Assembly: GCF_009671245.1 (NCBI RefSeq) | Contig: NZ_VTFS01000002.1 | Span: 248,001 to 312,000, forward strand | DNA length: 64,000 nt | Source: Marinicella rhabdoformis | GTDB taxonomy: Bacteria > Pseudomonadota > Gammaproteobacteria > Xanthomonadales > Marinicellaceae | Reading direction: 5' to 3' | In this document: piece after piece, positions 9,139 through 18,278 of the stretch | Position numbering within the stretch: position 1 is the stretch's first letter | How the letters are laid out: every line of letters starts with the position of its first letter | Translations under genes and position numbers: made by a program | Notes under the pieces: generated by a model | The model's input: the letters and a program-made list of their open reading frames with translations, nothing else | What the model was told of the DNA's origin: nothing | The model's database searches: none

Positions 9139-10188
9139 ATGAAACCTGTTCCCGTGATCATTGTTTTGGTCCTCATTATTTTTATCTATAAGCATTCATA
9201 TGAGGATGAATCATACGAACCAAAAGCACTTTCTTCAGAAATACAAGTGGTGGATAATTCCGGTCGTTGGTTTGAATGGAAGACCATTCGAGGTGTGGTT
9301 TATGACCTGGTTCAAAACAGGGCATTTAAAGAATTAGAAAGGTTGGTTAATGAAGTAAGGACCCATCATTATAAGTTTTATAATACCGATGCAGTTTTAT
9401 TCGAACTGTACAATGTGATTGTAATTGACTTTCCGGATTATCCAGCCATACATGCGTTTATTGGTGAATGGCGCGAATTTGATCCTCAATCTAATATACC
9501 AGATATTTTAGAGGCCAGAGCCTACCGTGCCAAAGCTGGAGATTTGCGTGGTAATGGATATGCATCATTGACATCTGAAGAGCAGTTTAAGGGATTTGCA
9601 AAGTATTTAAAATTGGCACAGACTTCAGCTAATAAAGCTGAGCAAAAAGGGCCAATGGATGCCGAGTTGTGTAGGGAGCAGATTGGCTTGGCATTTGCTT
9701 CCTTAAAAGACAAGCCATTGGCGTTATCGTACTTCAACAAATGTATGGAAATAGATCCAGGTTATGTCCATACTTTTTATACCATGCGTAAATTCATGCA
9801 GCGAATCTGGTATGGATCAGACAGCGAGTTGCAAAAATTTATCGAACAAGCAGCAACAGATACGCAAGCTATTTATGGAGAGGGTATGTATGCCATTTTG
9901 GTGGCAGCACATACCTTTAATACGCGAAAGATATTCGTTAATAATGGAGGTCCTTATTCATGGAAAAGGGCCAAATCTGGTTTTCAACACCTGTTACAAA
10001 AATTTGGACCGTCAACATTCGTTTGGCATAAATACGGTTATTGTGCGATGTTGGCAGAAGACTACGATGCTTTTGGTGTTGTGTTAGAGGCTATTGGTAC
10101 ATCTTGGGATAATGACAAGCAAACTTACTTTAAAAAGCAGCCGTGGTTTAATTATCACCTCAGGCGTTGGCGAGAATATAACCAATAA
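9139..10188 (+). CDS. Membrane-anchored hypothetical protein (DUF4034-like)
   Basis: The protein has 349 residues, with one N-terminal hydrophobic anchor (residues 4-16) and a soluble, helix-rich body. It includes a TPR-like segment near residues 185-215 (reading LALSYFNKCMEIDPGYV). Overall organisation, with a middle EARAYRAKAGDLRGNGYA stretch, recalls DUF4034 proteins, but I am not certain. The ATG at 9139 is preferred because the frame further upstream begins only with TTG codons and would put a polar extension before the anchor. Function is unknown. Confidence 0.6.
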   Translation: MKPVPVIIVLVLIIFIYKHSYEDESYEPKALSSEIQVVDNSGRWFEWKTIRGVVYDLVQNRAFKELERLVNEVRTHHYKFYNTDAVLFELYNVIVIDFPDYPAIHAFIGEWREFDPQSNIPDILEARAYRAKAGDLRGNGYASLTSEEQFKGFAKYLKLAQTSANKAEQKGPMDAELCREQIGLAFASLKDKPLALSYFNKCMEIDPGYVHTFYTMRKFMQRIWYGSDSELQKFIEQAATDTQAIYGEGMYAILVAAHTFNTRKIFVNNGGPYSWKRAKSGFQHLLQKFGPSTFVWHKYGYCAMLAEDYDAFGVVLEAIGTSWDNDKQTYFKKQPWFNYHLRRWREYNQ

Positions 10189-10257
10189 AATGGCAAAAGC
10201 TTTCTGGACACAGTAATAATAGCTCAAATCATTCAGCACAAGTTCACGACCTTCATT

Positions 10258-10263
10258 TATAAT
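10258..10263 (+). promoter_or_regulatory. Possible -10 element of the YdbL-type gene
   Basis: TATAAT lies 28 bases upstream of the start codon of the lipoprotein gene. No convincing -35 hexamer is seen. A GGGG-containing ribosome-binding region (TAGGGGTC) lies just before the ATG. Confidence 0.4.
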
Positions 10264-10291
10264 TTGATTCTTTGAACTGATAGGGGTCAAC

Positions 10292-10897
10292 ATGAAAAAA
10301 TGGTACCGTAGCTTATTTATATTTTCATTCGTCTTCGTCGCAGCATGTGTGACAATCAATGTATATTTCCCTGCTGCTGAAGTAGAGTCTGCTGCTGAAA
10401 AAGTGGTGAAGGACATTTTGGGTGATGAGAATGAAGCACCTGCCAGTGATGAGCAAGGCAGTTTGATGCCTGATATGTTGATGATTGTGACCGCTGTCAA
10501 TCCCATCAATTGGTTTATTGGAACGGCACATGCACAGGCAGAAGCAGATATTGATGTATCATCACCAGCGATCAATGCGCTGACTGCTCGGATTAAAGGT
10601 CGATACGAATCATCATTGAAATCATTTTTAGATAACCAAACCATTGGATTCACCAACCAAGGTTTTGTAGAGGTTGTGGATGATGCTTCTTTGGGTTTGA
10701 AAGACCGTCAAGTGGCAAAAAAATTAGTCGCAGATGAAAATCGTGACCGACAAGCATTGTATCGTGAGGTGGCTGTGGCTAATGACCATCCAGAATGGGA
10801 AGATAAAATTCAAAAAGCCTTTGTAAAACAATGGACCGCCCAAGCCAAAAAAGGCTGGAAATACCAGAATCAAGATGGCCAGTGGGTCGTTAAATAA
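10292..10897 (+). CDS. YdbL/DUF1318 family lipoprotein
   Basis: This 201-residue protein has a lipoprotein signal (lipobox VAAC, Cys19). The first mature residues, CVTINVYFPAAEVE, resemble the amphipathic TIN-type strand of YnbE. The C-terminal half, from LKDRQVAKKLVADEN to the end GQWVVK, is the DUF1318 domain of YdbL. In E. coli, YdbH, YnbE and YdbL are separate proteins acting in an intermembrane lipid bridge. Here the YnbE-like strand and the YdbL domain appear in one lipoprotein, a form also known in xanthomonads. A hydrophobic AHAQA segment near residues 78-83 divides the halves and looks like a processing site. The partner candidate is the YdbH-like gene at 1897-3834. Confidence 0.8.
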   Translation: MKKWYRSLFIFSFVFVAACVTINVYFPAAEVESAAEKVVKDILGDENEAPASDEQGSLMPDMLMIVTAVNPINWFIGTAHAQAEADIDVSSPAINALTARIKGRYESSLKSFLDNQTIGFTNQGFVEVVDDASLGLKDRQVAKKLVADENRDRQALYREVAVANDHPEWEDKIQKAFVKQWTAQAKKGWKYQNQDGQWVVK

Positions 10898-10930
10898 GCC
10901 AGTAAAAAGCCGTAAATTAAGAGTAAAAAC

Positions 10931-12262
10931 ATGAGTCGATCAAGGAAAGCGAAGAAACTGCCTCAAGAACCCATTGAATTAGTGATTGAAGATTTAAGTC
11001 ATGATGGGCGAGGTATAGCTAAATGGAATGAAAAAGTGGTGTTTGTTCAAAATGCACTACCAGGTGAAACGGTGACGGCTAAATTGAGCAAAATGAACCG
11101 CAAGTACAACGAAGCCATGATGCAAGAAGTACTTGTTGCATCGGATGACCGTGTTGACCCTAAGTGTGAATATTACGAGATGTGTAATGGTTGCACCATG
11201 ATGCATTTGGCAGAAGAAAAACAAATTGATTTCAAGTTCAATGCGTTGAAAAGTAACTTTTATAAAATGGCCAAAGCAGAGCCTAAAGAGTGGATTGAGC
11301 CGTTAACAGATGACCATTGGGCTTACAGGCGCCGCGCGCGATTAAGTGTTAAGTGGGTGAAAGCCAGAGAAGCTGTTTTGGTTGGTTTTCGTGAGAAAAA
11401 TGGTCGATTCGTTGCTAAGATGGACTTTTGCGAGGTGTTAGAGAAACCTTTGGCGGATTTGATTCAGCCATTGGCCGAACTTTTTGCTCAAATGGACATC
11501 AAAGCCTTTATTCCACAAATTGAATGTTCTTTGGGCGATGATGAGTTGTCAATCATCATCAGGCACATGAGGCCATTAACTGACCCTGATTTTGAGTTAT
11601 TGAAAGCTTTTGGTGAAGAAAAAGGATTGATGTTTTTCTTACAATCTAAAGGACCGGACACAGTCAAACCATTGGTGCCTTATGGTGACAGGCAGTTGGC
11701 CTTTTCATTGCCCCATTATGGTTTAAATTACCATTTTCTGCCGAATGATTTTATTCAAGTCAATCGCAAGATGAATGAAAAAATGATCAAGCAGGCTCTG
11801 GCTGCAATGGATCTAGAAGCGAACGATGTGGTATTGGATTTGTTTTGTGGTTTGGGTAATTTTACTTTGCCGATGGCGCAAACGGCGGCTCAAGTGGTTG
11901 GTGTTGAGGGTGATGAACGATTGGTGGAGCGTGCCAGGCACAATGCCGAATTGAATGGATTGTCGGTGGATTTTCATTGTGCTGACTTGACCAAAGACCA
12001 CAGTAACAGTGCATGGTTTAATTCACCTTATAACAAAGTTTTGATTGATCCACCCAGAAGCGGTGCATGGGAAATATTGCCTTTGATTGCTGCTACAAAA
12101 GCAAAAACCTTGGTTTATGTCTCTTGTCATCCAGCCAGTTTGGCGCGTGATACGGACCGATTGGTAAATGAATTGGGTTTTACACTTGAAAAAGCGGGTG
12201 TGATGGACATGTTTCCTCATACTTCTCATGTAGAATCTATGGCCATATTTTCGCGACCATAA
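10931..12262 (+). CDS. rlmD: 23S rRNA (uracil(1939)-C(5))-methyltransferase
   Basis: RlmD uses S-adenosylmethionine to methylate U1939 of 23S rRNA. The 443 residues show an N-terminal TRAM domain (about 13-72). An iron-sulphur cysteine cluster CEYYEMCNGC follows near residues 79-88, with a further Cys near 167. The Rossmann-type motif VLDLFCGLGNFTLP lies near residue 300. The catalytic region YVSCHPASLARD has the nucleophilic Cys and reads CHP rather than the commoner CNP. It is followed after 46 bases by ampE. Confidence 0.95.
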   Translation: MSRSRKAKKLPQEPIELVIEDLSHDGRGIAKWNEKVVFVQNALPGETVTAKLSKMNRKYNEAMMQEVLVASDDRVDPKCEYYEMCNGCTMMHLAEEKQIDFKFNALKSNFYKMAKAEPKEWIEPLTDDHWAYRRRARLSVKWVKAREAVLVGFREKNGRFVAKMDFCEVLEKPLADLIQPLAELFAQMDIKAFIPQIECSLGDDELSIIIRHMRPLTDPDFELLKAFGEEKGLMFFLQSKGPDTVKPLVPYGDRQLAFSLPHYGLNYHFLPNDFIQVNRKMNEKMIKQALAAMDLEANDVVLDLFCGLGNFTLPMAQTAAQVVGVEGDERLVERARHNAELNGLSVDFHCADLTKDHSNSAWFNSPYNKVLIDPPRSGAWEILPLIAATKAKTLVYVSCHPASLARDTDRLVNELGFTLEKAGVMDMFPHTSHVESMAIFSRP

Positions 12263-12308
12263 GGAATCATGTTATCATGTTAAGGTTGATTTTAATTGGA
12301 AATATATC

Positions 12309-13157
12309 ATGACATTATTGGCTGTCATCATAGCTTTTGCACTCTTTCATTGGGTGAATAAACCTGAGTGGATGACCTCGTTTGTTGTGGTGACTGATTT
12401 TAATGGGTTGTTAAAAGAAAAATTGGGTATAGAAGCAGGCCAAGCACGCTTTGTTGCTGTTTTATTGGTGCCTTTGATTCTTTTAGGTTTGTTGATAGAT
12501 GTTTTTAATGTTTCAGCTTTCCATAATGGACACCATGTCGGTCATTTGGTAATTCATGTGCTGATTTTATTTTATTGTTTGGGTCCAAAGCCCATGGAAA
12601 CCGCGATTGAAAACGGTGAGCTGTTAAAACAAATGTCTTTGACTGAGGCGTCAAACCATAAATCAATCATCAATGGCATGACTGATGCGGCATTACACCG
12701 ATGGTTTGGTGTTTTTATATGGTACTTGATCATTGGTCTATGGGGTGCAGTTTTGTATCGTGTCGCACAGCAACTGAATGAAGCTGATTTAAGTGATGAA
12801 GTGATGAAATCATGGGCATCTAAACTGATGGATATATTGGACTTTCCTGCGGCTTTATTGATGACTGTGGCGCTGGCTGTAGCTTCTGATTTTGAAAAAG
12901 TTTGGTCAAAATGTAAACCATTGATAAATACTGAAACCATAACTGAATTAAACTGTCAGTTTTTATATGATGCCATGTACCATACTGTGGAACACGGTGA
13001 AATTGAAGTGTCAACTGATGAAAGTGACGCTGTTAAAAATGATGAAAATCAAAGTAATGCCCATCAAGTAATCACAACCACGATGGCTGTATTGAAGCGC
13101 ATGTTGGTGGCTTGTTTGGTGTTTGTCGCATTGTTGGTAATTTTTTCTGCGAGGTAA
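12309..13157 (+). CDS. ampE: AmpE-like inner-membrane protein
   Basis: This 282-residue membrane protein has about four hydrophobic segments. The conserved segment reads RWFGVFIWYLIIGLWGAVLYR near residues 136-156, followed by the DFPAALLMTVALAVASDF helix, both typical of AmpE/CobD-like regulatory signalling modulators. In enterobacteria AmpE sits beside the peptidoglycan amidase AmpD. No ampD is present here, so a role in cell-wall signalling is an inference from the family. The DUF4124 gene starts 3 bases after its stop. Confidence 0.8.
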   Translation: MTLLAVIIAFALFHWVNKPEWMTSFVVVTDFNGLLKEKLGIEAGQARFVAVLLVPLILLGLLIDVFNVSAFHNGHHVGHLVIHVLILFYCLGPKPMETAIENGELLKQMSLTEASNHKSIINGMTDAALHRWFGVFIWYLIIGLWGAVLYRVAQQLNEADLSDEVMKSWASKLMDILDFPAALLMTVALAVASDFEKVWSKCKPLINTETITELNCQFLYDAMYHTVEHGEIEVSTDESDAVKNDENQSNAHQVITTTMAVLKRMLVACLVFVALLVIFSAR

Positions 13158-13160
13158 TTT

Positions 13161-13805
13161 ATGAGAAAGGGTATAGTGTTAAGTTTGCTGATGTCGAGTT
13201 TGATGATCAGTACAGGAATGGCTGGGAAGTTGTATAAGTGGGTTGATGAGGATGGCAATGTAACTTACAGTGACAAAGTGCCGCCTGAGCAAAATAAGTT
13301 GGCTCGTGAAGAGTTGAATGACCAAGGTGTTGTCAAAGAAAAAACCAATCGTGATTTAACACCTGAAGAAAAAAAGGCGAAAGCTGCCGAATTGAAAAAA
13401 GCACGTGAATTGGCGGAACAACAGCGTTTAGAAGCGATTCGTTTAGAAAAAGAACGGAATGCCATTTTGAAGTCTTATACCAGTGAAGATCAAATCATCA
13501 GACTTAAAGGAGAGCGCTTGGATTCGTTATATCGAAACATCGAAATGGCTGAAGATAATTTGGTTATTCAACAAAGGAACCATGAAGATTTATTAAAAAG
13601 AGCAGCTGATCGAGAACGTAATGGTCAAACAGTGTCAAAAGTTTTCTTGGATCAAATTGAAAAAATCAAAGGTCAAATTGAATACCAAAAACAATTCATT
13701 ATTGATAAAAAAGCTGAAGTAGAAACGACGACCATCAAATATGATAATGAGCTGGCAAAATTTAAGAAATATACTGGTGTCGAAGAGAATGAATCTTCAG
13801 AGTAA
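13161..13805 (+). CDS. DUF4124 domain protein with coiled coil
   Basis: This is a secreted or periplasmic protein of 214 residues. A signal peptide (about residues 1-21) is followed by the DUF4124 motif KLYKWVDEDGNVTYSDKVPP. The rest is a long, highly charged predicted coiled coil (residues 60-205) rich in Glu, Lys and Arg. DUF4124 is found in many envelope proteins of gammaproteobacteria, with no assigned biochemical role. It is co-transcribed with ampE and ends at a strong terminator. Confidence 0.8.
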   Translation: MRKGIVLSLLMSSLMISTGMAGKLYKWVDEDGNVTYSDKVPPEQNKLAREELNDQGVVKEKTNRDLTPEEKKAKAAELKKARELAEQQRLEAIRLEKERNAILKSYTSEDQIIRLKGERLDSLYRNIEMAEDNLVIQQRNHEDLLKRAADRERNGQTVSKVFLDQIEKIKGQIEYQKQFIIDKKAEVETTTIKYDNELAKFKKYTGVEENESSE

Positions 13806-13826
13806 CTTCTGAGTATGACATCTGTC

Positions 13827-13852
13827 AAGCCGCCTACAAAGGCGGCTTTTTT
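13827..13852 (+). terminator. Rho-independent terminator
   Basis: An 8-bp GC-rich stem (AAGCCGCC and GGCGGCTT) with a 6-nt loop is followed by T residues. It closes the rlmD-ampE-DUF4124 group. Confidence 0.92.
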
Positions 13853-13934
13853 GTGTCAAAATCATGCCAAATGTCTGCTTATATGGGGTTACAATAGCTG
13901 CATTATTTTTTAAAGTTATTTGGGACACCACACC

Positions 13935-15101
13935 ATGAGTAAGAAACTAAACCCTTTAGATTTATTTGACATCAATGCATTGCTTGGAGAAGAAGAGCAA
14001 ATGGTTCAGCAGTCAGTTGGGCGCTGGGTTGATGAACGTGTTTTACCAGTCATAGGCGAAGCCTTTGATAACCATGAATTCCCTATGGACTTGATTCCAG
14101 AGATGGCCGACTTGGGGCTGTTTGGTAGCAGCATTCAGGGTTATGACTGTGCTGGCTTGAGTTACACCTCTTATGGTTTGATTTGTCAGGAGCTGGAGCG
14201 AGGGGATTCTGGTTTAAGGAGTTTTGCTTCGGTACAGAGCTCTTTGTGTATGTTTCCAATTTATGCTTTCGGTAGTGAAGAGCAGAAACAAAAGTGGTTG
14301 CCTCCCATGTCACGTGGTGAAGTGATTGGTTGTTTTGGGTTGACAGAACCACATGCGGGTTCAGACCCAGCATCAATGAAAACACACGCCAAAAAAGATG
14401 GTGATGACTGGATCATTAACGGTTCTAAAATGTGGATTACCAATGGTTCGATTGCCGATTTGGCCATTGTTTGGGCGCAAACTGATGAAGGTATTCAAGG
14501 CTTTTTAATTGAAAAAGGCATGAAAGGGTTTGATACAGAATTAATCAAACGCAAAATGTCGTTGCGAGCTTCTGTCACATCGGCCTTGTTTTTTGATAAT
14601 GTACGAGTACCTGATGCTAACAGGTTGCCGAATGTTAAAGGTTTGAAAGGTCCTTTGAGTTGTTTGTCTAATGCCCGTTATGGTATTTCTTGGGGTCCAA
14701 TAGGTTCAGCTCAAGCGTGTTTGCAAGAGGTGATTGATTATACAGAAGAGCGCGTGTTGTTTGGCCGTTCATTGAATGAAAATCAAATCATTCAACAAAA
14801 GTTGGCAGACATGTCTCGCCGCATCACCACAGCACAATTATTGGCCTTGCGATTGTCACAATTAAAAGAGTCTGACGATTTGCATCCCACACAAATTTCT
14901 ATGGCCAAATGGAACAACGTACGCATGGCCATAGACATTGCCCGTGAGTGTCGCGATATGTTAGGTGGTGCAGGTATTACAACTGAACATGTGGCCATTA
15001 GGCATATGTTGAATTTAGAAAGTGTGATCACATACGAAGGTACTGAAACCATCCATCAGTTGGTGGTGGGCAGAGAGTTGACTGGCAAAAACGCTTTTTA
15101 A
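13935..15101 (+). CDS. gcdH: Acyl-CoA dehydrogenase, glutaryl-CoA dehydrogenase type
   Basis: This FAD enzyme of 388 residues would convert glutaryl-CoA to crotonyl-CoA in lysine/tryptophan catabolism. Signatures are the N-terminal DxLL and RWVDERVLP region, RSFASVQSSL, CFGLTEPHAGSDP, the WITNGSIADLAIVWA block, RYGISWGPIGSA, and the C-terminal TYEGTETIHQLVVGREL, where Glu in YEGT is the catalytic base. Similarity is greatest to the glutaryl-CoA branch of the family, but another acyl-CoA substrate is possible. The ATG at 13935 is chosen; the frame upstream begins only with TTG. It is the first gene of a six-gene co-directional block. Confidence 0.88.
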   Translation: MSKKLNPLDLFDINALLGEEEQMVQQSVGRWVDERVLPVIGEAFDNHEFPMDLIPEMADLGLFGSSIQGYDCAGLSYTSYGLICQELERGDSGLRSFASVQSSLCMFPIYAFGSEEQKQKWLPPMSRGEVIGCFGLTEPHAGSDPASMKTHAKKDGDDWIINGSKMWITNGSIADLAIVWAQTDEGIQGFLIEKGMKGFDTELIKRKMSLRASVTSALFFDNVRVPDANRLPNVKGLKGPLSCLSNARYGISWGPIGSAQACLQEVIDYTEERVLFGRSLNENQIIQQKLADMSRRITTAQLLALRLSQLKESDDLHPTQISMAKWNNVRMAIDIARECRDMLGGAGITTEHVAIRHMLNLESVITYEGTETIHQLVVGRELTGKNAF

Positions 15102-15111
15102 GGGACTTGTC

Positions 15112-17358
15112 ATGTCACAACAAAAATCTAAGGTCATCAACCGTGCTGAGGTTGTTGACCAAAACTTTATTGAATTTGTTAAAAGCCACCAAGCAGAAGA
15201 AACCAAGCAGTCACTAGAACAGCAGGGATTAAATGAAGGTGTGGTCTTAGATATATTTGAGTCTCAAGTGCGTTCGCGACAATTGGACTTGATGGCCCGT
15301 ATCTTGAAATTACAAAACAAAGTTTTTTATACCATTGGCTCCTCAGGTCATGAGGGTAATGCCATGTTAGGGAAATTGCTGCGCCATACGGACCCAGCAT
15401 TTTTACATTACCGTTCTGGCGGTTTGATGATGGAACGGTCTAGGCACATTGAGGGCATAGATCCAATTTGGGATACCTGTTTATCCTTTGCGGCGGCAGA
15501 GAGCGATCCGGCATCTGGAGGGCGCCATAAAGTTTGGGGCTCTAAACCTTTATGGGTCTTACCACAAACTTCTACCATCGCTTCACATTTGCCCAAAGCG
15601 TTGGGTTGTGCACTAGGTATTGAATTAGCCCAACGTTCTGAAGCGGACATACCTGTTCCTGAAGACAGCATCGTTTTGTGTAATTTTGGTGATGCCAGCT
15701 CAAATCATTCGACAGCACAGGGTGCTTTTAATGCGGCATCTTGGGCATCGTTTCAAGGGTTGAAAGTGCCGGTCTTATTTGTTTGTGAAGACAATGGGAT
15801 TGGCATCTCAGTTAAAACGCCAAGCAACTGGGTTAAATCCAATTTCAAACACCGCCCAGGCATGCAGTATTTTGAAGCCGATGGTTTGGATATGGAAACC
15901 GGTTATCAACAAATCAAACGTGCGGTGGATTTTTGTCGCCAAGAACGCAAGCCCGTGTTTTTGCACCTGAAAACAACCAGATTAATGGGGCATGCGGGAA
16001 CGGATTTTGAAGTTGATTACCGTAAACTGAAAGATTTAGAGGCAGCTGAAGCTGAGGATCCATTGTTGCGGTCTGCTGCCACTGTAATCAATCACGGTTT
16101 GATGACAGCTGAGCAAGTACTGGATATGTATCACAAGATACACAAAGAATGTTTGGATAAAGCGGAATTGGCGCACAAGAAAACAAAAATCAGTGACCTA
16201 AAACAGGTGATGGAACCACTGGCACCCTATGATGAAGAAGCAGTCAATAAAGAGGCTGCAAGAACAGTTGAGTCAGATAAGCGGTTACAGCTGTTTGGCA
16301 ATGAAAAAATATTGCCAGAGAATCAGGCTCCGAAACACATGGCGATTCAAATCAATAAAGGCTTACATGATTTGATGTTGAAGTACCCAGAACTGATTAT
16401 GTTTGGGGAAGATGTGGCACAGAAAGGCGGTGTTTATACGATCACTAAGAAGTTGTTTCAGCACTTTTCGGCTAAACGTGTGTTCAATACACTATTGGAT
16501 GAACAAACCATCCTTGGCTTGGCACAAGGCTACAGTTATATGGGGATGCTGCCTGTGCCTGAAATTCAGTATTTGGCTTACTTTCATAACGCTTGTGATC
16601 AAATACGCGGTGAAGCGGCCAGTTTACAGTTTTTCTCCAATGGCCAATATGCCAATCCTATGGTAGTGAGGATTGCGGGTTTGGGTTATCAAAAAGGTTT
16701 TGGTGGTCACTTCCATAATGATAATTCAATCGCCGCCATCAGAGACATTCCTGGTGTGATTGTGGCCTGCCCATCTCGAGGTGATGATGCGGTGATGATG
16801 ATGCGAACATTAACGGCGTTATCTAAAGTGAATGGGAGGGTGTCATTATTTATTGAACCCATTGCTTTATATATGCACAAAGACTTACATGCTGAAGGTG
16901 ATGGTGAATGGAATTTTAAATACCCCGCACCGGGTGAATATGTGGCCATTGGCGAGCCTCGAATCTACCATGAAAGTGCTGAAGATATTTTATTGATTAC
17001 ATATGGCAATGGGGTTCCGATGAGTTTGGCTGCTGTGAAGCAATTTGAAGCCACACATGAGGCCAAAGTTAAGGTGGTTGACTTGCGTTGGTTACAACCA
17101 CTCAATGAATCTGCAATTGTAGATCTGGTGTCAGGTTTTGATAAATTATTAGTGGTGGATGAAGGGCGTTATTCAGCCTGTGTCGGTGAAGCTGTTATTA
17201 GCTTGGTGAGCCGATTGAACAAATCAGATAAAAAGGTTAAACTGAGTGTAGAGTTAATTACCGGCGCAGACAGTTTTACTCCCTTAGCTGATGCTGCCAA
17301 AATGGTATTACCGGATCAACAACGTATAACAGAAGGATTGAAAAATTTGAATGGCTGA
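15112..17358 (+). CDS. Fused E1 alpha/beta 2-oxoacid (branched-chain type) dehydrogenase
   Basis: This 748-residue protein joins both E1 subunits of a thiamine-diphosphate 2-oxoacid dehydrogenase in one chain. The alpha half (about 1-400) has the GDASSNHSTAQGAFN thiamine-diphosphate/Mg segment and a GHAGTDFEVDYR loop. The beta half (about 405-748) begins near a FGEDVAQKGGVYTITKKL motif and has the transketolase C-terminal domain. Its likely role is decarboxylation of branched-chain or related 2-oxoacids for an E2 encoded elsewhere; no E2 or E3 gene is adjacent. It starts 10 bases after gcdH, and its end overlaps the cyclase gene by 8 bases. Confidence 0.85.
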   Translation: MSQQKSKVINRAEVVDQNFIEFVKSHQAEETKQSLEQQGLNEGVVLDIFESQVRSRQLDLMARILKLQNKVFYTIGSSGHEGNAMLGKLLRHTDPAFLHYRSGGLMMERSRHIEGIDPIWDTCLSFAAAESDPASGGRHKVWGSKPLWVLPQTSTIASHLPKALGCALGIELAQRSEADIPVPEDSIVLCNFGDASSNHSTAQGAFNAASWASFQGLKVPVLFVCEDNGIGISVKTPSNWVKSNFKHRPGMQYFEADGLDMETGYQQIKRAVDFCRQERKPVFLHLKTTRLMGHAGTDFEVDYRKLKDLEAAEAEDPLLRSAATVINHGLMTAEQVLDMYHKIHKECLDKAELAHKKTKISDLKQVMEPLAPYDEEAVNKEAARTVESDKRLQLFGNEKILPENQAPKHMAIQINKGLHDLMLKYPELIMFGEDVAQKGGVYTITKKLFQHFSAKRVFNTLLDEQTILGLAQGYSYMGMLPVPEIQYLAYFHNACDQIRGEAASLQFFSNGQYANPMVVRIAGLGYQKGFGGHFHNDNSIAAIRDIPGVIVACPSRGDDAVMMMRTLTALSKVNGRVSLFIEPIALYMHKDLHAEGDGEWNFKYPAPGEYVAIGEPRIYHESAEDILLITYGNGVPMSLAAVKQFEATHEAKVKVVDLRWLQPLNESAIVDLVSGFDKLLVVDEGRYSACVGEAVISLVSRLNKSDKKVKLSVELITGADSFTPLADAAKMVLPDQQRITEGLKNLNG

Positions 17359-18238
17359 ACTTTGCATTCTATTCGCCGATATAGCAGACAGCACCGCTTT
17401 GTTTGAAAAACATGGCGACGAAGCGGCGCGTACTGCCATTTCATCGGTGTTAGATGTGTTGTTACAAAAAGCCGAGGTTCATGAAGGTGAATTGGTCAAA
17501 ACCATTGGTGATGAAATCATGTGTATTTTTCCCAAGGCCAATCATGCCATGTTAGCTGCTGTAGACATGCAAAACGCAGTCAGTGGTAACTTTGTTCTGG
17601 GCAATCACCCCATCAGTATTCGCGTTGGATTTCATTACGGTAAAGTGATTGAAGAGCAGGGTGACGTTTTTGGTGATGCGGTGAATGTAGCTGCCCGCAT
17701 GACAGGTTATGCCAAAAGAGGCCAGATCATCACCAACTCAGCAACTTTTAAAGATTGCCACTTGCCACCGGTACTTGATCAGCGTTCATTGGGTAAAACC
17801 AAGGTCAAAGGAAAACTTTTGGCTGTAGAAATCATAGAAATCCTTTGGCAACAAGATGTCAGTCAAATCACACGAGTCACATCAGCACTGGACATCAAAG
17901 CACCAATCGCACAACGTGAAATGTTGTTAGAAATCAGTGGTCAAACCCATACCATGACCGAACAGTCACCGACTAAATCAATTGGTAGGGGGATTGATAA
18001 CGATTTGCAAACTCAAGTGTTAATGGCCTCACGCTTACATGCGGAAATTCAGTTTTCAGGTGGTAATTTCAAATACACTGACATGAGTACCAATGGTTCG
18101 TGGGTGAAACAAGGTGATGCTGATCCAATTCGCATACACAGGGACGCCATGGTTCTACAAGGTGAGGGCTTGATTGCATTTGGAGAGCCTGATTTTGAGG
18201 ATGCGGGTCAGTTGTTGCGATATCAAATTAAGAAGTGA
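17351..18238 (+). CDS. Class III adenylate/guanylate cyclase with FHA domain
   Basis: This is a soluble 295-residue protein. Residues 1-165 form a class III nucleotidyl cyclase domain: metal-binding Asp10 (in FADIADST) and Asp54 (in GDEI), Lys50 and Asp109 as the adenine-specifying pair, and the transition-state residues Asn112 and Arg116 in VNVAARM. All are present, so adenylate cyclase activity is expected. Residues 205-290 form a forkhead-associated domain with the phosphothreonine-binding residues in place: Gly212-Arg213, Ser227-Arg228-x-His230 and Thr247-Asn248-Gly249. The protein could therefore couple cAMP production to Ser/Thr phosphorylation. Its start overlaps the E1 gene by 8 bases, so it is translationally coupled to a metabolic enzyme. 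Confidence 0.9.
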   Translation: MAELCILFADIADSTALFEKHGDEAARTAISSVLDVLLQKAEVHEGELVKTIGDEIMCIFPKANHAMLAAVDMQNAVSGNFVLGNHPISIRVGFHYGKVIEEQGDVFGDAVNVAARMTGYAKRGQIITNSATFKDCHLPPVLDQRSLGKTKVKGKLLAVEIIEILWQQDVSQITRVTSALDIKAPIAQREMLLEISGQTHTMTEQSPTKSIGRGIDNDLQTQVLMASRLHAEIQFSGGNFKYTDMSTNGSWVKQGDADPIRIHRDAMVLQGEGLIAFGEPDFEDAGQLLRYQIKK

Positions 18239-18278
18239 TCAGTAAATGACACTGATAAAGACTGGAGAATGAAAAATA

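Noticed and set aside
10084-10656. 190-residue minus-strand frame
   Set aside because: It covers the start of the YdbL-type lipoprotein and the end of the preceding gene, and the composition is that of an antisense shadow.
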